DNA of 7,392 nucleotides, taken from Actinomycetota bacterium. Its GTDB lineage: Bacteria > Actinomycetota > Thermoleophilia > Miltoncostaeales > Miltoncostaeaceae. Location of the stretch: contig CANJMX010000074.1 in the NCBI GenBank assembly GCA_947475125.1, positions 1 through 7,392 on the forward strand. Reading direction: 5' to 3'. Shown here piece after piece: positions 1 to 5,473 of the stretch (the first letter of the stretch is position 1; every line of letters begins with the position of its first letter). The position numbers and the translations under genes were made by a program. The notes beneath the pieces are model-generated. The model ran no database searches. It saw only the letters and a list, made by a program, of their open reading frames with translations, and was not told where the DNA came from.

Positions 1-2
1 TG

Positions 3-686
3 GTGGGTGTTGTGGTGGAGGGCCCCGAGGGCCAGCGCACCATCGAGAGTGATCTGGTCGTCGCCTGCGACGGCAAAGACTCCCGGGTACGCCAGATGGC
101 CGGCATGGCCGCCACGTACGACGCACTCCCCGAGGCCTCGCTGGCATGGATGAGCACCACCCCATCGGAGACCTCGTTCTCGATGGCCTACATGAGCGAC
201 GGCCAGCACATCGGGATGATCTCCTGGCCGCAGGGTTCTGCCGGCTGGCGCAGCTGCGCCAAGGTTGGCGCCGAGGAGGCGCTCGCCCCAGGACTCGACG
301 CCATGAAGGAGATGTGGACCCGGCTCCTTCCGCAGTCGCGTCTGGGTGTTGAGGCGCTGGAGAGCATCGAGCAGGTGCGGTACGGCGAGCCCGAGCTGCT
401 CACCACCCCTGAGTGGTGGGTGCCCGGCCTGGTACTCATTGGCGACTCCGCACACTTCTTCGGCCCGGAGACCGGGATCTCGTCGGGCATCGGTCTGGGA
501 GATGCCCACGCCCTCTCGGAGGCGCTCCGTCAGCACCCGAACGACCCCGACGCGGCCTGCATCTCATTCGTTGGATGGCGTGCCCCGGTCGTGCGGCCGT
601 ACGAGGCGATGGATCCGGGCCGCCACCGCATAATGATGGCCGGGCAGTCAACTCCCGGTCCCGGCGAGGCCTGGCCCCCCGCCTGA
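3..686 (+). CDS. FAD-dependent monooxygenase (PHBH-like), C-terminal part, 5' truncated
   Basis: The reading frame is open to the left edge, so the N-terminal FAD-binding GxGxxG region lies outside the window; the GTG at base 3 is probably an internal codon. The visible 227 residues carry two marks of the p-hydroxybenzoate-hydroxylase flavoprotein fold. One is a DG motif (DGKDSRVR, residues 23-30), which binds FAD and NADPH. The other is a GD motif (IGDSAHFFGPETGISSG, about 146-162), whose Asp contacts the FAD ribityl chain. Members of this family insert one oxygen atom from O2 into aromatic or polyketide-like substrates using NAD(P)H, in the cytoplasm. The substrate cannot be read from this fragment. 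After the GD motif the usual GQGxN-type segment reads GISSGIG, a divergent version, although the following GDAHALSEAL helix is typical. The C-terminus is Pro/Gly-rich. The gene ends tail to tail with the minus-strand membrane-protein gene. The family call is firm; the role is unknown. A related oxidoreductase such as a geranylgeranyl-reductase-like protein is less likely. Confidence 0.85.
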   Translation: MGVVVEGPEGQRTIESDLVVACDGKDSRVRQMAGMAATYDALPEASLAWMSTTPSETSFSMAYMSDGQHIGMISWPQGSAGWRSCAKVGAEEALAPGLDAMKEMWTRLLPQSRLGVEALESIEQVRYGEPELLTTPEWWVPGLVLIGDSAHFFGPETGISSGIGLGDAHALSEALRQHPNDPDAACISFVGWRAPVVRPYEAMDPGRHRIMMAGQSTPGPGEAWPPA

Positions 687-687
687 T

Positions 688-1770
688 CTATTCGGCGGCG
701 GCGGACTCCATCGGGACTTCGTCGCCGCCGGTATAGCCCCCCATCACGCGGCCGAGGTCGCGGATGCGGGCGAGTTCGAACAGCGCGGGAATGGTGGGCA
801 GCCAGAAGCTGAGTGCCCGCCACACCACAACGCCTGCAAATGCTTCGGCCAGCGGAATATCGAGCGCGGTGAGCGCGAAGGTTGTGGCGGCGTCAATCGC
901 ACCGAACCCGCCGGTTGGCAGTGGAACGAGCAACGTCACATACCCGAGCGCATATGCGAGGGCCACGCCGAGGAGCGGGACGTCGGCGCCTACTGACCGC
1001 ATTGCGGCCCACAGCGATATGACGTCACCGACCCAGTAGACGAGCGCGGCACCGATGGGACCCGCATGCGACCGGGGGTGCAGCAGCACCACGCGAGTGG
1101 CAACGACCCCCGACATCACGGCCGCGCCAACACGGCGCAGCCACCCTCCATCACCTGGGTCTGACAGCTGGTCGCCGCGTGCCGGCGCACCGAGCCAGCT
1201 TCCCACGATGGCAACGGCCGGCACGATGATGAGCCAGGGCAGCGTCAGGCCAAGTGGTACGGCGCCAGAAAAGCCGACCATCGTGACGACGGCAGCGATG
1301 AACGCCAGGATTCCGAAGATGGCGAACACGATCATGTTCAGGCCAAGTACCCGCTGCGCCGCGGTGCGGGCGCGAAGGCCGGCGCGCCGCAACGCCCAGT
1401 AGACGACTGCGATTCCGCCGGCACCACCCGGAGCCACGATGCGTGTGGCACCCAGGCTCACAAGCCACAGGCGGGTGGTGTGCCACGCGGTCAGGCGCAG
1501 GCCCCCGTCCATCATCACCACGAGCCGGATCAGCGCCACGTATCCGAACCAGCACCCGACCTCCGCAACGAGGCTCACCATGAGCCAACTGGCATCCGCG
1601 CGTCTGAGCACGCCGACGAACTCGGAGAATCCTGCCGCCCGGCTGATGAGCAACGTGAGCCCGATCGCGAGCACGATGACCACCGCGATGCCCAGCACGA
1701 TCCGTCGCGGCGACGCGATTCGCGGAGGAGGGAGGTCCTCGGTTTGAGTGTTCGCGGTGTCGTCAGTCAT
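688..1770 (-). CDS. YbhN/UPF0104-type polytopic membrane protein (lysylphosphatidylglycerol synthase TM-region family, flippase-like)
   Basis: This 360-residue protein has about eight hydrophobic segments, roughly at residues 23-44, 63-85, 103-123, 140-163, 176-195, 237-258, 265-287 and 308-332. Two short motifs fit the LPG_synthase_TM/UPF0104 family: APGGAGG (113-119) and PLPTGGFGAIDAA (283-295, compare the family's P-GG-G-E/D pattern). The size matches the stand-alone membrane module. The cytosolic aminoacyl-transfer domain of MprF is absent, so it is probably not an aminoacyl-lipid synthase. Stand-alone members are thought to move or flip lipids or lipid-linked substrates in the inner membrane, but the substrate here is unknown. 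The ATG at 1770 is the only plausible start, because an in-frame TGA lies five codons upstream. No good Shine-Dalgarno is visible. It is the last gene of the serS cluster, 49 nt after the kinase gene, and its stop is one base from the stop of the convergent monooxygenase gene. Confidence 0.82.
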   Translation of the reverse strand: MTDDTANTQTEDLPPPRIASPRRIVLGIAVVIVLAIGLTLLISRAAGFSEFVGVLRRADASWLMVSLVAEVGCWFGYVALIRLVVMMDGGLRLTAWHTTRLWLVSLGATRIVAPGGAGGIAVVYWALRRAGLRARTAAQRVLGLNMIVFAIFGILAFIAAVVTMVGFSGAVPLGLTLPWLIIVPAVAIVGSWLGAPARGDQLSDPGDGGWLRRVGAAVMSGVVATRVVLLHPRSHAGPIGAALVYWVGDVISLWAAMRSVGADVPLLGVALAYALGYVTLLVPLPTGGFGAIDAATTFALTALDIPLAEAFAGVVVWRALSFWLPTIPALFELARIRDLGRVMGGYTGGDEVPMESAAAE

Positions 1771-1800
1771 CGTGATGATTCATCCACGTCCCAGTCGGGT

Positions 1801-1818
1801 CGGCGGCGCCTCCCGCCG
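1801..1818 (-). terminator. GC-rich hairpin just after the kinase stop codon (possible attenuator or processing site)
   Basis: CGGCGG at 1801-1806 pairs with CCGCCG at 1813-1818 around a 6-nt loop, and two further G-U pairs are possible. On the minus strand it starts 1 nt after the kinase TGA and lies within the 49-nt gap before the UPF0104-type gene. There is no T-tract, so it is at best a weak or partial stop. GC-rich DNA makes such short hairpins by chance. Confidence 0.22.
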
Positions 1819-1819
1819 G

Positions 1820-2644
1820 TCAGCGCGGCCCCAGCCCACCCCGCCACGTGGCGCACAGGCCACCGGCTGCTGCCCCCACAGCAACTGCGTCGTCGAGCCC
1901 AAGGCCGCGGGCGAGGCCAACGGTGAGCCCGGCAGCGAATGAATCGCCGCAGCCATAGGAGTCGACGATCGGCGCAGCCTGCACGGCCGGTGCGTATCGG
2001 CGCATGGTGGCGCCATGGGGTTCGATAGAGCCCCCATCCGCTCCATCGGTCATCACCACTGCGCCCGGTGCCAACTGTGCCGGGAGGGCTGCCGGGATCT
2101 CGTCGGGATCGTTCGCGCTGGCCACGATGACGTCGGCGACGATCCCCGCTGCTGCGACATCCGCGATTCGGCGCCCGCTCACCACAAGGTGCCGCGCCTG
2201 CCGGGCGACCCGAAGAAGATCGGGGTCCTCCCCCGTGTAATAGACCGCATCCGCCGAGGCGAGGAGATCGCTATCGGTGAGGTCTGACGCGCGCGCCTGC
2301 ATCCGCGCGCCCACCACCATGATGGTGCGCTCCCCGCCGGGCTCGATGATGGTGAGCACCGGGGTCTGCGGGCCGCTCGCCCGAGTCGCGATCACCGACA
2401 CCCCGCGATCCTCGAGCACCCGCCTGCACTCGGCAGCCGTGATGTCATCGCCGAGCGCAGTGAGCAGGGTCACGTGAGCGCCCAGGCGTGCGGCGGCTAC
2501 GGCGGCCACCCCTCCCCCACCTGCTGGCTCGAACCACGGGTCGTGCAGATCCGCAATGTGCCCGCGATCGGGCAGGTGACCCTGCGCATGGGTGACCCAC
2601 TCCACATGGCCAATGATGACCACCCGTGGAGCGGGCCCCGGCAT
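1820..2644 (-). CDS. PfkB-family (ribokinase-like) carbohydrate/nucleoside kinase
   Basis: The 274-residue protein has the ribokinase fold signatures. The N-terminal strand IIGHVEWV (10-17) is followed by a glycine-rich segment AGGGGVAAVAAARLGA (41-56), which shapes the sugar site. TALGDD (62-67) follows, and a C-terminal PfkB signature 2 reads DSYGCGDSFAAGL (228-240). Asp234 is the expected catalytic base, and the usual GAGD anion hole is GCGD here. The family phosphorylates sugars, nucleosides or related alcohols with ATP in the cytoplasm; the substrate is not readable. It is slightly shorter than typical ribokinase (about 300 residues). The start ATG overlaps the serS stop as TGATG, which suggests translational coupling and supports this start. 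Ribokinase, fructokinase and adenosine kinase remain possible, so no gene symbol is given. Confidence 0.88.
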   Translation of the reverse strand: MPGPAPRVVIIGHVEWVTHAQGHLPDRGHIADLHDPWFEPAGGGGVAAVAAARLGAHVTLLTALGDDITAAECRRVLEDRGVSVIATRASGPQTPVLTIIEPGGERTIMVVGARMQARASDLTDSDLLASADAVYYTGEDPDLLRVARQARHLVVSGRRIADVAAAGIVADVIVASANDPDEIPAALPAQLAPGAVVMTDGADGGSIEPHGATMRRYAPAVQAAPIVDSYGCGDSFAAGLTVGLARGLGLDDAVAVGAAAGGLCATWRGGLGPR

Positions 2645-3909
2645 CAGCGCGGCTTCAACTCAGGTGGGGCGCCGTATGCCTGGAGAACCTCAGGGATGCC
2701 AACGCTGCCGTCGGGCCGCTGGTGGTTTTCGAGCAGTGCGATGAGCGTGCGGCCCACCGCAACGGCAGTACCGTTGAGGGTATGCACGGGCAGGGTGTCC
2801 TTGCCGCGCTTGGTCCGGCAACGCAGTCGCCGCGCCTGATAGTCGGTGCAGTTGGAGCACGAGGTGACCTCGCGGTAGCGATCCTGACCCGGCATCCAGG
2901 CCTCGCAGTCGAACTTTCGCGCAGCCGAGGCACCCAGATCGCCCACGGCGACGTCAACCACCCGGTATGGAATGTTGAGGTCGCTGAGAATGCGCTCCTC
3001 AATGGCGAGGATTCGCTGGTGCTCAGCAGCCGACTGCTCGGGTGTGGTGAACGTGAACATCTCCACCTTGTCGAACTGGTGCACCCGGAAGATGCCGCGT
3101 GTATCGCGTCCCGCAGCGCCGGCCTCGCGCCGGAAGCATGTTGAGATTCCGGCGTACCGCAGCGGGAGGTCGGCTTCATCAAGGATCTCGTCCTGATGCA
3201 GTGCCGCCAGCGGCACCTCGGAGGTGCCCACAAGGAATAGGTCGTCGGATGCCGTCTCGTAGATCGCCGATCGATCAGTCGGGAAAAAACCGGTGCCCAG
3301 AAGTGCTTCCTCACGTACGAGCACAGGGGGGATGACCGGGATGAAGCCTTCTCCCTCAAGCAGGTCGACCGCGTACGTGACCAGCGACATCTGCAGGCGC
3401 ACGAGCGGACCCATGAGATACGCAAAGCGCGATCCGGAGGTGCGTGCAGCACGCTCCAGATCGAGCCCGCCAAGGCCCTCCGCAATCGTCACGTGGTCGA
3501 GGACCCCTCCCGGGAATGTGGGGATCTCCCCCACCCTGCGCAGTTCGAGCGCATCGTCTTCGCCACCGTCGGGTGCCTCAGCCTGCGCGAGATTCGGGAG
3601 CTGCAGGAGAAGGGCATCACGGTCGGCCTCGGCGGCCCGGAGCACCTCTTCCTGGGCCGTCGTCTCGTCGCGAAGCCGCCTGGCTTCGGTCTCCTGAGCG
3701 GGGTCAACCGCCTCGCCGGACTTCTTCGCCTGACCAATTCCCTTGGCGATACGCGTGGATTCGGCGCGCATCTCCTCAACAGACATCCGTACCCCTCGGC
3801 ACGTCTCATCGAGGGCCATGACGTCGTCGAGGCGTCCGGCGTCGCCGCGGCGCGCCAGTGCAGCCCGCACGGTATCGGGGTCACGGCGGATGAGTCGGAG
3901 GTCAAGCAC
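2644..3909 (-). CDS. serS: Seryl-tRNA synthetase
   Basis: This class II aminoacyl-tRNA synthetase charges tRNA-Ser (and tRNA-Sec where present) with serine in the cytoplasm. At 421 residues it has the normal bacterial length. The N-terminal MLDLRLIRRDPDTVRAAL start leads into a charged helical arm (about 28-105), the tRNA-binding coiled coil. The catalytic core follows: the serine-site TSEVPL at 229-234, motif 2 with CFRREAG (258-264) and GIFRVHQFDKVEMF (272-285), the segment REVTSCSNCTDYQARR (346-361), and motif 3 GTAVAVGRTLIALLEN (380-395). All key elements appear intact. The start is GTG, supported by GGAG at 3919-3922 (minus strand) with a 9-nt spacer and by the match to family N-termini. 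It begins 3 nt after the STAS stop, and its TGA overlaps the kinase ATG. I see no T-box or other leader in the short gap, so its expression probably depends on the upstream operon promoter or one inside the STAS gene. Confidence 0.98.
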   Translation of the reverse strand: MLDLRLIRRDPDTVRAALARRGDAGRLDDVMALDETCRGVRMSVEEMRAESTRIAKGIGQAKKSGEAVDPAQETEARRLRDETTAQEEVLRAAEADRDALLLQLPNLAQAEAPDGGEDDALELRRVGEIPTFPGGVLDHVTIAEGLGGLDLERAARTSGSRFAYLMGPLVRLQMSLVTYAVDLLEGEGFIPVIPPVLVREEALLGTGFFPTDRSAIYETASDDLFLVGTSEVPLAALHQDEILDEADLPLRYAGISTCFRREAGAAGRDTRGIFRVHQFDKVEMFTFTTPEQSAAEHQRILAIEERILSDLNIPYRVVDVAVGDLGASAARKFDCEAWMPGQDRYREVTSCSNCTDYQARRLRCRTKRGKDTLPVHTLNGTAVAVGRTLIALLENHQRPDGSVGIPEVLQAYGAPPELKPR

Positions 3910-3912
3910 GCG

Positions 3913-4269
3913 TCAGGTCTCCAGTGTCGTTTCGTCCAGCGCTCTGATTGCTGCCTCGACATCTTCACCGATGGGGAATGCCGACCGAAGCCCAGTGACC
4001 TCGAATACCCGCAGCACCTGCCGGCGCTCACACGCGATGGCCACGGCCCCCGACCCCTCCGCGGCCCGTGCGCGAAGCGCCACGATCGCGCCGAGCCCGG
4101 AGGAGTCAAGGAGCGTGACATCGTTGAGATCGAGAACGATCCGGGCCGCAGCCGGATCAACCGTGCCGATCTCGCGCCGGAACGCAGGAACGGTGTAGAT
4201 GTCGAGTTCGCCCCGGAGGGTGATGACGACGAGGTCGTCCCGGTCCCCGGTGGCGACCTCAAGTCCCAT
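3913..4269 (-). CDS. STAS-domain anti-sigma-factor antagonist (SpoIIAA/RsbV-like)
   Basis: The 118-residue protein is a single STAS domain. It has the opening strand pair VVITLRGELDIYTVPAFR (14-31), then IVLDLNDVTLLDSSGLGAIV (44-63), where DSSGLG (55-60) holds the serine phosphorylated in SpoIIAA and RsbV (Ser56 or Ser57 here). In the known partner-switching system, the unphosphorylated antagonist binds a HATPase anti-sigma kinase and frees the sigma factor; phosphorylation turns it off. No anti-sigma kinase, sigma factor or PP2C phosphatase gene is in this window, so the partners must be elsewhere. The gene sits 11 nt after the cytochrome stop and 3 nt before serS. The start is ATG with a weak AGGG-type ribosome site in the gap. 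Other single-STAS regulators are possible, but the intact DSSGLG favours a phosphorylatable antagonist. Confidence 0.92.
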   Translation of the reverse strand: MGLEVATGDRDDLVVITLRGELDIYTVPAFRREIGTVDPAAARIVLDLNDVTLLDSSGLGAIVALRARAAEGSGAVAIACERRQVLRVFEVTGLRSAFPIGEDVEAAIRALDETTLET

Positions 4270-4280
4270 TAGATGCCCTG

Positions 4281-4784
4281 CTACTGCTTGATACTGACGA
4301 CGTAGGCCACAACGTTTTCGAGATCGGCGCCGGATGCGAGGCCGCCGGGCATCGCGCCCTTGCCATTCTGTACCTGAGTCGTGATCTGCGCGGCGTCCAT
4401 CTTCGTCGCTGAGAGCTGCGGACCCACGCCAGCTTGCGTGCCGCCAGAGGGGTGGCAGCCCTGGCAGCTGGCCTCGAAGACGGTCTTCCCGGCAGCGACG
4501 TCGCCGGACGACGCGTCGCTGGTACCGCCCTCGGGAGCGCTCGCAACCCCGCCGGCGCCGCCGGAGCTGGTGCCTGTCTGGCCCGAATCCGCTGGCGTTG
4601 CGGCCGCGTCGGGAGCGGGAATGGTCTTGCCTTCGGAGTCGGTCTGGGGAGCGTTGTTGGCGATGGTGGTCGCGTCACCCGGGGTGCTGGCGGCGGTCGA
4701 ATCCGTGCCCCCACAACCCGCGCCGATGCCGATCAGGGCAACGGAAGAAATGACAGCGGCAGCAACGGTGATCTCTCGACGCAT
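4281..4784 (-). CDS. Class I c-type cytochrome, probable lipoprotein
   Basis: The 167-residue protein carries one haem-attachment motif, CQGCH (107-111), and a likely axial methionine at Met145 in GKGAMPGG. The C-terminal helix DLENVVAYVVSI (154-165) is typical of small class I cytochromes c. The N-terminus has a short positive start (MRRE), a hydrophobic stretch (6-20) and a lipobox-like IGAGC with Cys24, so export and lipid anchoring on the outer face of the membrane are likely. Residues 25-95 are a low-complexity Ala/Ser/Thr/Gly/Pro linker that would tether the haem domain away from the membrane. It probably shuttles electrons to a terminal oxidase or another membrane partner, none of which is encoded here. 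The ATG is supported by AAGGAG about 6 nt upstream (minus strand). It is the first gene of the cytochrome-STAS-serS-kinase-UPF0104 run, divergent from the carbonic anhydrase-like gene. The cytochrome call is firm; the partner is unknown. Confidence 0.93.
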   Translation of the reverse strand: MRREITVAAAVISSVALIGIGAGCGGTDSTAASTPGDATTIANNAPQTDSEGKTIPAPDAAATPADSGQTGTSSGGAGGVASAPEGGTSDASSGDVAAGKTVFEASCQGCHPSGGTQAGVGPQLSATKMDAAQITTQVQNGKGAMPGGLASGADLENVVAYVVSIKQ

Positions 4785-4812
4785 TGATCGCTCCTTGGCG
4801 CGATATGTCCAA

Positions 4813-4832
4813 TTGCCTACCCGGCAACCCTA
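4813..4832 (-). promoter_or_regulatory. Candidate promoter and operator for the cytochrome-serS operon
   Basis: On the minus strand a TAGGGT box (4827-4832) fits a TAnnnT -10 element and would give a 5' leader of roughly 35 nt. The -35 region is poor. An inverted repeat, TTGCC-N5-GGCAA (4813-4827), lies just downstream of that box and could be an operator. The evidence is sequence resemblance only. Confidence 0.22.
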
Positions 4833-4860
4833 CCATCGCAACGTACGCCTAAACGGGAGC

Positions 4861-4892
4861 ATCTCCTGCCCCAGTGGCAGAAGTCAGGAGGT
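4861..4892 (+). promoter_or_regulatory. Ribosome-binding site with possible sequestering hairpin upstream of the carbonic anhydrase-like gene
   Basis: AGGAGG at 4886-4891 is a near-perfect Shine-Dalgarno, 8 nt from the GTG start at 4900, and it decides that start. The same bases fall in an inverted repeat: ATCTCCTG (4861-4868) can pair with CAGGAGGT (4885-4892) over 8 bp, including one G-U. A second, overlapping repeat pairs CTGCC (4866-4870) with GGCAG (4876-4880). The two stems share bases 4866-4868 and exclude each other, so one fold hides the ribosome site and the other leaves it free. Confidence 0.4.
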
Positions 4893-4899
4893 TTGACGC

Positions 4900-5418
4900 G
4901 TGATTCAGGGACTTGGCAGGGACACTCCCGAAATCGGGGCCGACGTGTTCATTCATGACACCGCCGTAGTGATTGGCCGGGTGCGCCTTGGCGACCGTGC
5001 ATCGGTATGGCCCACCGCCGTCATCCGTGGTGACGTTGAGCAGATCGTGGTGGGTTCGGACACCAATGTGCAGGATGGCGCCGTGCTGCATGCCGACCCG
5101 GGTATGCCCTGCACGGTGGGCGATCGGGTAACCATCGGCCACCGCGCCACCGTGCACGGCTGCACCGTGGGCGATGAGTGCCTTATCGGCATCGGGGCCA
5201 CCGTGCTCAACGGCGCCCGCATCGGCTCCCAGAGCATTATCGGCGCGCATGCACTGGTGCCTGAGGGAATGGAGATCCCGCCGGGGGTGCTCGTGGTCGG
5301 CGTACCCGCCAAGGTGCGCCGTGAACTCACAGACGACGAGCGCGCGGGTCTCGCTGCCCAGGCGGCGCGCTATGTGGCCAACGCCGCTCGCCACGCCGCG
5401 GAGGCGGGGCCCGCCTAA
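4900..5418 (+). CDS. Gamma-class carbonic anhydrase-like hexapeptide-repeat protein (YrdA/CamH type)
   Basis: The 172-residue protein is a left-handed beta-helix with repeated [LIV]Gxxxx units, as in IGADVFIHD, IGRVRLGDRA, VGDRVTIGHRA and IGIGATVLNG. Family members form trimers with zinc between subunits. The three expected metal ligands are His64 (AVLHAD), His81 (IGHRA) and His86 (VHGC). The residues matching Arg59, Asp61, Asn73 and Gln75 of archaeal Cam are also present as RGD (43-45) and NVQDG (56-60). It lacks the acidic-loop insertion of the Cam type, so it fits the shorter YrdA/CamH group. In that group some members hydrate CO2 and others have no proven activity or act in acyl-CoA metabolism (PaaY-like). 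A C-terminal Ala-rich helix (about 143-168) caps the beta-helix. The GTG start has a strong ribosome site. It is a single gene, divergent from the cytochrome operon and convergent with ETF-QO. Confidence 0.9.
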   Translation: MIQGLGRDTPEIGADVFIHDTAVVIGRVRLGDRASVWPTAVIRGDVEQIVVGSDTNVQDGAVLHADPGMPCTVGDRVTIGHRATVHGCTVGDECLIGIGATVLNGARIGSQSIIGAHALVPEGMEIPPGVLVVGVPAKVRRELTDDERAGLAAQAARYVANAARHAAEAGPA

Positions 5419-5431
5419 CCATTATCTGCCT

Positions 5432-5465
5432 CGCCCGGCGCATCCTCGTGGGAGTGCGCCGGGCG
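5432..5465. terminator. Perfect 11-bp hairpin between convergent genes, likely bidirectional terminator
   Basis: CGCCCGGCGCA (5432-5442) pairs without mismatch to TGCGCCGGGCG (5455-5465), with a 12-nt loop. It sits in the 55-bp gap between the stops of the carbonic anhydrase-like gene (5418) and ETF-QO (5474). It has no T-tract on either strand. Strong stem-loops without a U-tract are often proposed as terminators in GC-rich actinobacteria, and its symmetry and position suggest service in both directions. Confidence 0.6.
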
Positions 5466-5473
5466 GGAGATGG

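Noticed and set aside
688..1770. Calling the membrane protein a true lysylphosphatidylglycerol synthase (MprF)
   Set aside because: Only the membrane module is present; the soluble aminoacyl-transfer domain is missing, and 360 residues is too short for the full enzyme.
3910..3930. A T-box or serine-responsive leader in front of serS
   Set aside because: Only 3 nt separate the STAS stop from the serS start, and no T-box-like sequence is visible in the available space.
3493..4272. A 259-codon plus-strand open frame antisense to serS and the STAS gene
   Set aside because: It spans two real minus-strand genes with intact motifs; the antisense translation has no family features and no convincing ribosome site.
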